A stretch of 12,136 nt of DNA. Source: DAOMOP01 sp035444405 (GTDB lineage: Bacteria; Pseudomonadota; Gammaproteobacteria; Burkholderiales; Rhodocyclaceae). The DNA lies in assembly GCA_035444405.1 (NCBI GenBank), contig DAOMOP010000122.1, positions 1-12,136 on the forward strand, given 5' to 3'. Every line of letters begins with the position of its first letter. Positions within the stretch are counted from its first letter, which is position 1. Positions 1-6,431 of the stretch are shown here, piece by piece. A program made the translations under genes and the position numbers. The notes under the pieces are model-generated. The model was not told the origin of the DNA. It searched no databases and worked only from the letters and a program-made list of their open reading frames with translations.

Positions 1-522
1 CGGTGCGCCGAACAGCCCGAGCTCGGTCGCGCGTGCGGTCTGGCTGCGCAACGCCTCCTTGTTGTCGGGCGTCACCGCCGCGGCAAGCAGCGCGTCGGCC
101 GGCAGGCCCAGCTTCGTGAGGATGTCGCCGATCACCGCCGGCTCGGCGATCTCGCGGTCTTCGGCGAAGTTGGCCGTGATCGCCGCGCGCGAGAACGGCC
201 CGATCCAGCCGTCGCGCTCGCCGAGCAGCGCGACACGCGCGGCCAGCACGCCGCTGCGCGGAAAGCGGCTCGGCATGCGGAATGGCAGCCCGTACTTGGC
301 CGACAGGCGCGCGAGATCGCGCCACATGTAGCGCCCCTTGGGCGGATAGATGTTGAACGGCGAATCGTTCCAGCGCAGCGCGAGGAACACCGGGCCGAGC
401 AGGAACGGCCGCCACACCACTTCGACGCCCGCCTGCTCGGCCAGCGCCTCGATGCGCATCACCGCGAGGTAGGAATACGAACTGGCGAATTCGTACCAGA
501 ATTCGAGTTTCGGTCGCGACAT
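1..522 (-). CDS. 2-hydroxychromene-2-carboxylate isomerase-like protein (DsbA/kappa-GST fold), C-terminus cut by window edge
   Basis: The frame is open for 174 codons from ATG at 522 and runs off the left edge. The start MSRPKLEFWYEFASSYSYLA has the beta-strand-then-serine pattern of the NahD/kappa glutathione transferase family. Ser14 aligns with the catalytic serine of the family's SPYSWL-type motif. The segment YPPKGRYMWRDLARLSAKYG (about residues 60-79) is also typical. Members are usually about 200 residues, so roughly 25-30 are missing. In naphthalene breakdown NahD uses glutathione to isomerise 2-hydroxychromene-2-carboxylate. Many homologues lie outside such pathways, and no aromatic-degradation gene is seen here, so the substrate is unknown. 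A GGAG lies 9 bases before the ATG. The DMT permease gene ends 117 bases upstream on the same strand. Family assignment is firm, exact activity is not. Confidence 0.85.
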   Translation of the reverse strand, partial: MSRPKLEFWYEFASSYSYLAVMRIEALAEQAGVEVVWRPFLLGPVFLALRWNDSPFNIYPPKGRYMWRDLARLSAKYGLPFRMPSRFPRSGVLAARVALLGERDGWIGPFSRAAITANFAEDREIAEPAVIGDILTKLGLPADALLAAAVTPDNKEALRSQTARATELGLFGAP

Positions 523-610
523 GATCGTGTACTCCGCCGGTAGCCGGCTGCTCGGTTCGGGGCACACAGCTTAGCCCAAAGCGCGACGTCGATCGACCCG
601 GATCGCGGCA

Positions 611-624
611 GGGGCTTGCGCCCC
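611..624 (-). other. GC-rich hairpin with GCAA tetraloop after the permease gene
   Basis: Read on the minus strand, GGGGC-GCAA-GCCCC forms a perfect 5-bp stem closed by a GNRA-type tetraloop. It starts 15 bases after the permease stop codon and is preceded by a run of G. No U tract follows, so it is not a canonical intrinsic terminator. It may protect the 3' end of the mRNA or cause a pause. The rest of the 523-639 spacer shows only a weak TAAGCT that might serve as a -10 for the isomerase gene. Confidence 0.3.
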
Positions 625-639
625 CCCGGCCCCCGCCCC

Positions 640-1542
640 TCAGCGCTCGCGCGGTGCCGGCCGGTTGGCAACCCAGATGCCGGCGCCGACCAGCGCCAGC
701 GCGGCGAACAGCGCCGGCGTCAGCGGCTCGTCGAGCAGCACGACGCCGGCCACCACGCCCATGACCGGGGTCAGGAACGAGAACGACGACAGCCGCGTGG
801 CCGGATAGTGGCGCACCAGCCAGAACCAGGTCAGGTAGCTGGTCGAGGCGATCACGACGATCTGGAACGCGAGGCTCGCCCACACCACCGCGCTCGCTGC
901 GAACACGCGCGGCTCGCCGAACGCGAGCGAGAGCAGCGGCAGCACCACGGCCGAGACACCGAGCTGGTAGAGCAGCACCTTTTCGGGCGTCGCGCGCACG
1001 AGCGGCGTGGCCTTGACGGTCAGCGTCGTCGCACCCCAGAACAGCGCCGCCAGCAGCATCATCGCGTCGCCGGCGATGGACAGGCGTGCCGGCGCGAACA
1101 GGTTCTCGCCGAACAGCACGACGATGCCGGCGAACGCGAGCGCCATGCCCAACCACTGCGCGCGGCGCATGCGCTCGTCGGGCAGCAGCCATACCGCGCC
1201 GAGCGCGACGAAGAACGGCGCCGTGTACAGGAAGATCACCGCCCGCGAGGCGTCGATCAGTTCGAGGGCGCGAAAGAGCAGCGCGAACTCGGCCGCGAAC
1301 AGCAGGCCCGCGAGCAGCCCCGGCCACCACGTCGCGTCGGCATCCCACAACCTGACGCCGCGCGCACGCGCCCAGGCGAGCACCAGCAAGGCCGCTCCGA
1401 GCGAGCGCAGGCCGGACTGCCACAGCGGCGAGATGCCCGCGTTGGCGAGCTTGACCGCAACCCCCTGCACCCCCCAGACGGTGCACAGCACGACCATCAA
1501 CACCATCGCCAGGCGATCGAGCTCGGAACGGTTCGGCGGCAC
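640..1542 (-). CDS. DMT-superfamily permease with two EamA domains
   Basis: The product is about 300 residues with ten predicted hydrophobic helices in two EamA repeats, the usual size and build of drug/metabolite transporters in the inner membrane. The first helix reads MVLMVVLCTVWGVQGVAVKL, typical of the family. Repeat two begins near GDAMMLLAALFWGATTLTVK. The protein ends in the polar tail NRPAPRER. I chose GTG at 1542 because an AGGAG lies 12 bases upstream (1555-1559) and the extra residues PPNRSELDRLA resemble the short polar leader of relatives. ATG at 1506 (288 residues) is a real alternative. The frame stays open into the run of N, but residues from before that gap are not trustworthy. 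Substrate cannot be told from sequence; family members export amino acids, metabolites or drugs. Confidence 0.85.
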   Translation of the reverse strand: MPPNRSELDRLAMVLMVVLCTVWGVQGVAVKLANAGISPLWQSGLRSLGAALLVLAWARARGVRLWDADATWWPGLLAGLLFAAEFALLFRALELIDASRAVIFLYTAPFFVALGAVWLLPDERMRRAQWLGMALAFAGIVVLFGENLFAPARLSIAGDAMMLLAALFWGATTLTVKATPLVRATPEKVLLYQLGVSAVVLPLLSLAFGEPRVFAASAVVWASLAFQIVVIASTSYLTWFWLVRHYPATRLSSFSFLTPVMGVVAGVVLLDEPLTPALFAALALVGAGIWVANRPAPRER

Positions 1543-1567
1543 GGGGCGCTTGGTCTCCTGCTCGCGG

Positions 1568-1636
1568 TCAATGAACGGTGGCACGCGCCGCGCCTGCCAC
1601 GGCGAGCACGTTGTCGAGCGACATCGACACGTCGGC
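1568..1636 (-). pseudogene. Fragment of a TerC/YjbE-family membrane protein, cut by the assembly gap and by an early stop
   Basis: Reading away from the run of N, the minus strand gives ADVSMSLDNVLAVAGAAR followed by ATVH and a stop at 1568-1570. The D-x-x-M-S-L-D-N-V-L-A-V-A-G-A-A pattern is the second conserved membrane motif of TerC/YjbE proteins, which normally sits about 120-130 residues in. In the family it continues into glycine and a further hydrophobic helix; here that is lost after Arg. No continuation is seen in the other two frames. The N-terminal half would have to lie inside the gap. It could be a genuine truncated gene or a chimeric contig end. The match is by motif recall only. 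Confidence 0.55.
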
Positions 1637-1646
1637 NNNNNNNNNN
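1637..1646. other. Assembly gap of ten N
   Basis: Ten consecutive N join two contigs. Ten is a placeholder length, so the true distance is unknown. The right-hand contig ends only 15 bases past the apbE stop codon and the left-hand contig ends inside a TerC-like reading frame. Adjacency of apbE and the permease region is therefore not proven by this sequence. Confidence 0.97.
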
Positions 1647-1661
1647 CAGGCCCGGCGCCGC

Positions 1662-2720
1662 TCACTCGACCACCTTGATCGGGCCGATGCCGGACGGGAA
1701 CTGCAGGCGCGCGCGCAGCTCGCGCGTGACCTCGATGCGGCCGTCCGCTGCCACCCGCAGCGCATGGTCGACGCCGTAGCGGCGCGTATACGTGCGCCAG
1801 TCGTCACCGGCGATGAAGGGCGCCTTGCTGGTGGCGTCCGACCACGTCCCGGCATCCTCGCGCGCCGGTACCAGCACCGTCAGCGACTGCGTGCCGCGGG
1901 CCGGATAGCCGGTGCGCGGATCGAGCAGATGCGAATAGCGCTCGCCGTCGAGCTCGAAATAGCGCTGGTAGTCGCCCGAGGTGCCGATCGCCTCGCCGTC
2001 GTACAGCGGCAGCGTCGCAAGCGGGCGCGCTTCGCGCGGATGCTGGATGCCGAGCCGCCACGGCGTGCCGCCCTTGGAGCCGAGCGCCAGGACGTTGCCG
2101 CCGATGTTGATCAGCGCATCGTCGATGCCCTTCGCGCGCAGAATCGCGGCCGCGCGATCGAGCGCGTAGCCTTTCGCGTAGCCGCCCAGGTCGATCTGCA
2201 CGGCGCGGTTGCGGCTCTCGACACGGTTGCCGTCGATGATGAGATCGGCCATGCGCGGGCGCGCCGCGATGAGCGCCTGCAGCGCCTGCGGGTCGGGCTC
2301 GACCGGCACGAACTCGTCGGCGTGAAAGCCCCACAGCGCGATCAGCGCGCCGAGCGCCGGATCGAAGAGGCCGTCGCCGAGCGCGGCGACGCGCTGCGCG
2401 TCGCGCAGCAGCGCCGCGAGCTCGTCCGACACGACGGCCGGCTCGCCGCGCGCGATCGCCTCGTTGAGTGCGGTCAGCTCGGACGGCTGCCACGCGTGGT
2501 AGGCCTGGTGCAGGCGATCGAACTCGCGCAGCACGGCGGCCATCGCATCGGCCGCCTGCGCCTGCGAGCGGCCGTAGACGGTGAGGTCCACGCGCGTGCC
2601 GAAGACGTAGGCTTCCTGGTGGAAGGTCTGCGGGCGCGCGCACGCGGCGAGCGCGGCGACGACGACGAACGCAACGAGCCACGGGGCGAGCCGCCCCGTC
2701 AGCCAGGCTTTCGGGATCAT
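1662..2720 (-). CDS. apbE: ApbE family FAD:protein FMN transferase, lipoprotein
   Basis: The 352-residue product begins with a lipoprotein signal: basic start, hydrophobic stretch 13-26, lipobox LAAC with Cys27. It should be exported and anchored in the envelope. ApbE enzymes take FMN from FAD and attach it to a threonine of proteins such as NqrB/C, RnfD/G or NosR. Motifs in order are GTRVDLTVYG (41-50), DLGGYAKGYALD (177-188), NIGGNVLALG (205-214), GTSGDYQRYF (246-255) and HLLDPRTG (264-271). Near the C-terminus is SDATSKAPFIAG (294-305). There the family's metal-site aspartate is present (D295), but position +4, usually Thr or Ser, is Lys299. The ATG overlaps the gshB stop as ATGA, so translation is probably coupled. 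No flavinylation target is in the window. Family is certain; full activity is not shown because of Lys299. Confidence 0.92.
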   Translation of the reverse strand: MIPKAWLTGRLAPWLVAFVVVAALAACARPQTFHQEAYVFGTRVDLTVYGRSQAQAADAMAAVLREFDRLHQAYHAWQPSELTALNEAIARGEPAVVSDELAALLRDAQRVAALGDGLFDPALGALIALWGFHADEFVPVEPDPQALQALIAARPRMADLIIDGNRVESRNRAVQIDLGGYAKGYALDRAAAILRAKGIDDALINIGGNVLALGSKGGTPWRLGIQHPREARPLATLPLYDGEAIGTSGDYQRYFELDGERYSHLLDPRTGYPARGTQSLTVLVPAREDAGTWSDATSKAPFIAGDDWRTYTRRYGVDHALRVAADGRIEVTRELRARLQFPSGIGPIKVVE

Positions 2721-3670
2721 GCGCAGGCCTGCTCGAGCCGGTCGACGAACAGCGCAGCCACCGAGAAGCTGGTCTGCGCGCCGATCTCGACGAAGCAGGT
2801 CGGGCTGGTGACGTTGATCTCGGTGAGGTGCCCACCGATCACGTCCAGACCGACCACCATCAGGCCGCGCCGCCACAGGATCGGCGCGAGATGCTCGGCG
2901 ATCTCGCGCTCGCGCGCGGTCAGCGGCATCGCCACCGCGCGGCCGCCGGCGGCGAGGTTGCCGCGCGTCTCGCCGGCCTTGGGGATGCGTGCGAGCGCGT
3001 AGGGCACGACCTCGCCGCCGATGATCAGCACGCGCTTGTCGCCGGCGGCGATGTCGGGCAGGTAGCGCTGCGCCATGATGGTGCGGCTGCCCTCGTGGGC
3101 GAGCGTCTCGACGATGACGTTGCGGTTGGGGTCGTCCGCGCGCACGCGGAAGATCTGGCTGCCGCCCATGCCGTCGAGCGGCTTCAGCACGACCTCGCCG
3201 AGCTCGTCGATGAAGGCGTGGATGTCGGCCGGCGCGCGCGCGACCAGCGTCGTCGCGGTGAATTGCGCGAATTCGGTGATCGCGAGCTTCTCGGAGTGGT
3301 CGCGGATCGCGCGCGGGTCGTTGAAGACGCGCGCACCGCCGTGCACGGCGCGCTCGAGCAGCCAGGTCGCGGTGACGTACTCGAAGTCGAACGGCGGATC
3401 CTGGCGCATCACCACGGCGTCGAAGGCGGCGAGCGGCGCGAGCACCTCCTCGTCGGTCTCGTACCACGCACGGTCGTCGTCGCGCGGACGGATCGCCAGC
3501 GCGCGCGCCGACACGACGCCGTCGCGCCACGCCAGCGCCTCGCGACCGATCGTGAACACGCGGTGCCCGCGCCGCGCCGCCTCGCGCATCATCGCGATGC
3601 TCGAATCCTTGTAGGCCTTGAGTCCGCCGAGCGGATCGAGAATGAAGGCGAGCCTGAGCGAAGCGGCCAT
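2717..3670 (-). CDS. gshB: Glutathione synthetase
   Basis: The 317 residues match the usual length of proteobacterial GshB. This cytoplasmic ATP-grasp enzyme joins gamma-glutamylcysteine and glycine to make glutathione. Signatures are RQDPPFDFEYVTAT (89-102), NDPRAIRDHSEKL (117-129), VVLKPLDGMGG (160-170), the turn IIGGEVVPYALARIP (216-230) followed by RGNLAAGG (236-243), and the metal-binding end GLDVIGG...TEINVTSPTC (274-292). All expected nucleotide and Mg-binding blocks are intact. The start at 3670 is supported by GGGGAGG 4 bases upstream. It lies 13 bases after the gshA stop and overlaps apbE by four bases, so the three genes look like one transcript. Confidence 0.97.
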   Translation of the reverse strand: MAASLRLAFILDPLGGLKAYKDSSIAMMREAARRGHRVFTIGREALAWRDGVVSARALAIRPRDDDRAWYETDEEVLAPLAAFDAVVMRQDPPFDFEYVTATWLLERAVHGGARVFNDPRAIRDHSEKLAITEFAQFTATTLVARAPADIHAFIDELGEVVLKPLDGMGGSQIFRVRADDPNRNVIVETLAHEGSRTIMAQRYLPDIAAGDKRVLIIGGEVVPYALARIPKAGETRGNLAAGGRAVAMPLTAREREIAEHLAPILWRRGLMVVGLDVIGGHLTEINVTSPTCFVEIGAQTSFSVAALFVDRLEQACA

Positions 3671-3683
3671 CGCGCCTCCCCGC

Positions 3684-4988
3684 TCAGGCGGCCAGCTCGG
3701 CCGCCGCGGCCGGCTCGGTTTCCTCGATCTCGAGCGCCGCGGCGAGCAGCGCCAGCCGCGCGACGACGCCGTAGGCGTAGAAGCGGTTCGGCGGCGCGTC
3801 CGGCGACTGGCCGCTGTCGGGCAGGCTGCAGCAGGTCTCGAACGCCAGCGGGCGAAAGTGCATGCCCGGCGCGTTGAGGTTCTCGTCGCGCCCGCGCTCG
3901 GTATGCACGCGGTAGAAGCCGCCCACGACGTAGTGATCCATCATGTAGACGACCGGCTCGGCGACCGCGCCGTCGAGCGTCTCGAAGGTGTGCACGCCTT
4001 CCTGGATGATCACCTCGTGCACCTGCAGCCCTTCCTTGACCACCGCCATCTTGTTGCGCTGGCGGCGGTTCAGGCCTTTCACCTCGGCGGCGTCCTTGAC
4101 CATCATCACGCCCATGCCGTAGGTGCCGGCGTCGGCCTTGACGACGACGAACGGCGTCTCGTCGACGCCGTATTCCCGGTATTTCGCGCGGATGCGCGTG
4201 AGCAGGCTGTCGACGCGCTCGGCCAGGCATTCCTCGCCGGTGCGCTCCTGGAAGTTGATGCGGCCGCATACGCCGAACTCGGGGTTGATGCGCCACGGGT
4301 CGATGCCGATCACGTCGGCGAACTCGCGCGCGATACGGTCGTAGGCGGCGGCGTGGCGCGACTTGCGCCGCGCATGCCAGCCCGCGTGCAACGGCGGAAT
4401 CACCTGCTGTACGCCAGGGTCGAGATCGGCGAGCAGGGCCGGCACGCCGGCCGACAAATCGTTGTTGAGCAGCACCGCGCAAGGTTCGAAACCGGCCAGC
4501 CCGACGCGCCCGCCGTGGCGCTCGAGCGGCTCGAGCGTGAGCGCGCTGCCGTTGGCGAGCTCGAGCGTGGTCGGCGCGGTGATGTCGGGCAGCAGGCTGC
4601 CGATGCGCACGTTGAGCCCGGTCAGCTTCAGGATCGCGACCAGCTGCGCGACGTTCTGCAGGTAGAACTGGTTGCGCGTGTGGTTCTCGGGGATCAGCAG
4701 CAGCTTCTTCGCGTCCGGGCAGATGCGCTCGATGCCGGCCTGCGCGGCCTGCACGCACAGCGGCATGAACACGTCGGCGAGGTTGTTGAAGCCGCCCGGA
4801 AAGAGATTCAGGTCGACCGGCGCGAGCTTGAAGCCGGCGTTGCGCAAGTCGGTCGAGCCGTAGAACGGCGGCGTGTGCGCGCACCACTGCGCGCGCAGCC
4901 ACTGCTCGATCTCGGTGGCGTGGTCGAGAAAGTGCTTTTCGAGCTCCAGCAGCGGGCCGGTCAGCGCGGTCGTCAGGTGTGGGACCAT
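3684..4988 (-). CDS. gshA: Glutamate-cysteine ligase, proteobacterial ATP-grasp-like GshA family
   Basis: This 434-residue protein belongs to the GshA family of acidithiobacilli and betaproteobacteria, which is unrelated in sequence to E. coli GshA. It catalyses the first and usually rate-setting step, ATP-dependent joining of L-glutamate and L-cysteine. Recognisable blocks are STDLRNAGFKLAPVDLN (45-61) with LFPGGFNNLADVF (62-74), IPENHTRNQFYLQN (99-112), GIDPWRINPEFGVCGRINFQ (228-247) and KADAGTYGMGVMMVKD (284-299), a glycine-rich nucleotide-binding segment. The C-terminus is Ala/Glu rich and variable. The ATG at 4988 gives the family's usual length, with a weak AGAGAGA as ribosome site. Immediately upstream is an intrinsic-terminator-like hairpin, which bears on how the gene is transcribed. 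Confidence 0.95.
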   Translation of the reverse strand: MVPHLTTALTGPLLELEKHFLDHATEIEQWLRAQWCAHTPPFYGSTDLRNAGFKLAPVDLNLFPGGFNNLADVFMPLCVQAAQAGIERICPDAKKLLLIPENHTRNQFYLQNVAQLVAILKLTGLNVRIGSLLPDITAPTTLELANGSALTLEPLERHGGRVGLAGFEPCAVLLNNDLSAGVPALLADLDPGVQQVIPPLHAGWHARRKSRHAAAYDRIAREFADVIGIDPWRINPEFGVCGRINFQERTGEECLAERVDSLLTRIRAKYREYGVDETPFVVVKADAGTYGMGVMMVKDAAEVKGLNRRQRNKMAVVKEGLQVHEVIIQEGVHTFETLDGAVAEPVVYMMDHYVVGGFYRVHTERGRDENLNAPGMHFRPLAFETCCSLPDSGQSPDAPPNRFYAYGVVARLALLAAALEIEETEPAAAAELAA

Positions 4989-5005
4989 GAGGCGGATCTC
5001 TCTGC

Positions 5006-5036
5006 AAAAAAGGCCGCCGGCTGGGGCACCGCGGCC
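5006..5036 (-). terminator. Intrinsic-terminator-like hairpin between the methyltransferase gene and gshA
   Basis: On the minus strand GGCCGC (5036-5031) pairs perfectly with GCGGCC (5017-5012) across a 13-base loop. An inner GG/CC pair past a bulged G can extend the stem. Six T follow at once (5011-5006). This is a canonical Rho-independent layout and is not matched by a U tract in the other direction. It lies 64 bases past the methyltransferase stop but only 17 bases before the gshA ATG, so it either ends the methyltransferase transcript or acts as an attenuator in the gshA leader. Confidence 0.65.
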
Positions 5037-5051
5037 AGGTACTTTTGCTCA

Positions 5052-5057
5052 ATATTA
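5052..5057 (-). promoter_or_regulatory. Possible -10 element for gshA
   Basis: TAATAT on the minus strand sits in the only AT-rich stretch between the methyltransferase and gshA. It matches TATAAT at four of six positions. No acceptable -35 is seen 16-18 bases upstream (TCACGT or CACGTA). If used, transcription would start near 5045 and the terminator-like hairpin would lie at about +9 of the RNA. Weak evidence. Confidence 0.25.
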
Positions 5058-5099
5058 CACCACCGTGCCGGCGTACGTGAGCGGGCCCCCGCCGCCGCG

Positions 5100-6356
5100 T
5101 CAGCGGCGCGGCACGAAGCGCGCGAAGGTCGCCGGCAGCGGTGCGTTCTCGAGGCTGCGCTGGGTGAAGAGGAAGCGCCCGTCGCAGACGAAGCCGAGGT
5201 CGGCCCAATCGACCGCGTTCAGCGCATCGCGCAGCGCGGCGACGTCGGCCGCCTCGTCATGCGGAAACAGCGCCAGCACCGCCCCGTCGTAGTGCGGACA
5301 GTCGTGCAGGAAGAACGGCTGCGCGGCGCGCGTCTTGCCGTTCACGTAGATGCGCGGGCGCGCGCTCTGGTAGTAGCCGCGCCCCCACTGCCACCAGTTC
5401 GAATCGTCGAAGGGGCGGATGCGCCGCGCGATCAGGCGCTCGTAGTGCGGCCGCAGCACGCTCGGGGGCGGCGGCGGATCGCCGGGCTGGCACCAGATCA
5501 TGCGGCGCGTGCGCCCGGTGCGCACCGTCTCCGAGCACACGAAGTCGCGGTTGCCGTGGCGTGCGTCGGCGTAGAGGTCGTCGGCGCCCGACACCGCGCC
5601 GACCTTCACGAACGCGATGTCGGACAGGTGCAGCGGGTAGTCGCCGCGGGCGAACATCAGATGCCCGGCGGCCTCGACGAGGTGACGTGTCTGCCAGCGC
5701 GGCGCCGCCAGCGCGGGCGCGAGCGGCTGCGACACGCCGACCTCGGCCCAGCGCACGGTCCGGTCGAACAAGTCCTTTTCGAAGCGCCAGATCAGGCAGT
5801 TCGGCACCGCGTCGTCGAACACGCGCGCATCGCCGAGCTCGATCGCATCGGTGATGGTGCCGGAGGCGAACAGCAGCCGGTTCAGCTTGACCGCCGAGGT
5901 CGCCTTCAGGAAGTCGCGCGGTGTGATGAAGATCAGCTCGCCGCCCGGCGCGAGGTGGCGCAGGCACTTCTCGATGAAGAACAGGTACAGGTTGGAGCGC
6001 AGGTCGAAGTGCTCGAGCCGCAGCCGCTTGCGCGTCGCCGCCGGGATATCCTGGAAGCGCACGTAGGGTGGGTTGCCGATGATGGTGTCGAAGCGCTCGC
6101 TGTCCGGATAGGCGAAGAAATCGAGGTTCAGCGCGCCGGCCGGGCAATGGCTGCGGTCGAGCTCGATGCCGACCGCGCCGGGCAGACGACGCAGGAACGC
6201 GCCGTCGCCGCACGCCGGCTCGAGCACGCGCCCGTGCCGGCGGCGCAGCGCGAGCATCGCCGCGACCACCGCGTCGGGCGTGAACACCTGGCCCAGCGAG
6301 GCGACGTCGAAGAGCTGCAGCGCGAGCTGGTCGGGGGGGAGAGTGGTGGTCAGCAA
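5100..6356 (-). CDS. Solitary gamma-class N6-adenine DNA methyltransferase (Eco57I/TaqI type)
   Basis: This 418-residue protein should methylate the N6 of adenine in a specific DNA sequence using S-adenosylmethionine. Motif order is X (LGQVFTP, 21-27), I (LEPACGDGAFL, 45-55), II (acidic Glu65 after strand two) and IV (NPPY, 95-98), with the target-recognition region C-terminal. This is the gamma-class order. Around 250-262 the VKVGAVSGADDLY segment resembles the start of the M.TaqI-like recognition domain. C-terminal blocks WWQWGRGYYQ and RPRIYVNGKT also fit. The start is TTG at 6356, with GGTGA four bases upstream; an in-frame TAG lies further up and no in-frame ATG or GTG lies between. No restriction gene is adjacent: its neighbours are a c-di-GMP gene and gshA. 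It may be an orphan epigenetic regulator. Recognition sequence cannot be read from the protein. Confidence 0.88.
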   Translation of the reverse strand: MLTTTLPPDQLALQLFDVASLGQVFTPDAVVAAMLALRRRHGRVLEPACGDGAFLRRLPGAVGIELDRSHCPAGALNLDFFAYPDSERFDTIIGNPPYVRFQDIPAATRKRLRLEHFDLRSNLYLFFIEKCLRHLAPGGELIFITPRDFLKATSAVKLNRLLFASGTITDAIELGDARVFDDAVPNCLIWRFEKDLFDRTVRWAEVGVSQPLAPALAAPRWQTRHLVEAAGHLMFARGDYPLHLSDIAFVKVGAVSGADDLYADARHGNRDFVCSETVRTGRTRRMIWCQPGDPPPPPSVLRPHYERLIARRIRPFDDSNWWQWGRGYYQSARPRIYVNGKTRAAQPFFLHDCPHYDGAVLALFPHDEAADVAALRDALNAVDWADLGFVCDGRFLFTQRSLENAPLPATFARFVPRR

Positions 6357-6363
6357 GGCGTCA

Positions 6364-6391
6364 CCGCACGGAGGATTGAATCGAAGTGCGG
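6364..6391 (-). promoter_or_regulatory. Leader hairpin reaching the methyltransferase ribosome site
   Basis: On the minus strand CCGCAC (6391-6386) can pair with GTGCGG (6369-6364) around a 16-base loop. The 3' arm runs into GGTGA (6365-6361), the only Shine-Dalgarno-like sequence for the TTG start. The stem could therefore partly hide the ribosome site. The loop is long and the stem only six pairs, so this could be chance. Confidence 0.3.
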
Positions 6392-6394
6392 AAG

Positions 6395-6403
6395 TCTATA
6401 GCA
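6395..6403 (-). promoter_or_regulatory. Extended -10 promoter for the methyltransferase gene
   Basis: TGC-TATAGA on the minus strand fits an extended -10 (TGn followed by a TATAAT-like hexamer, four of six). A start near 6388 would leave a leader of about 32 bases. The -35 region (TCGGTC) is poor, which an extended -10 can tolerate. It lies in the 75-base gap after the GGDEF-EAL gene and would let the methyltransferase be transcribed alone. Confidence 0.4.
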
Positions 6404-6431
6404 ATGCGCCGTACACCGACCGAGCCGTGCG

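Noticed and set aside
1543..1665. A permease start upstream of or across the run of N
   Set aside because: The reading passes through unknown bases, and the residues from this region in the other frame match a TerC-like protein.
3618..6401. A 927-codon open frame on the plus strand opposite gshA and the methyltransferase
   Set aside because: It is low-complexity, rich in Arg, Ala, Gln and Glu, spans two well-supported genes on the other strand, and has no family resemblance. Long antisense frames are expected where codons end in G or C.
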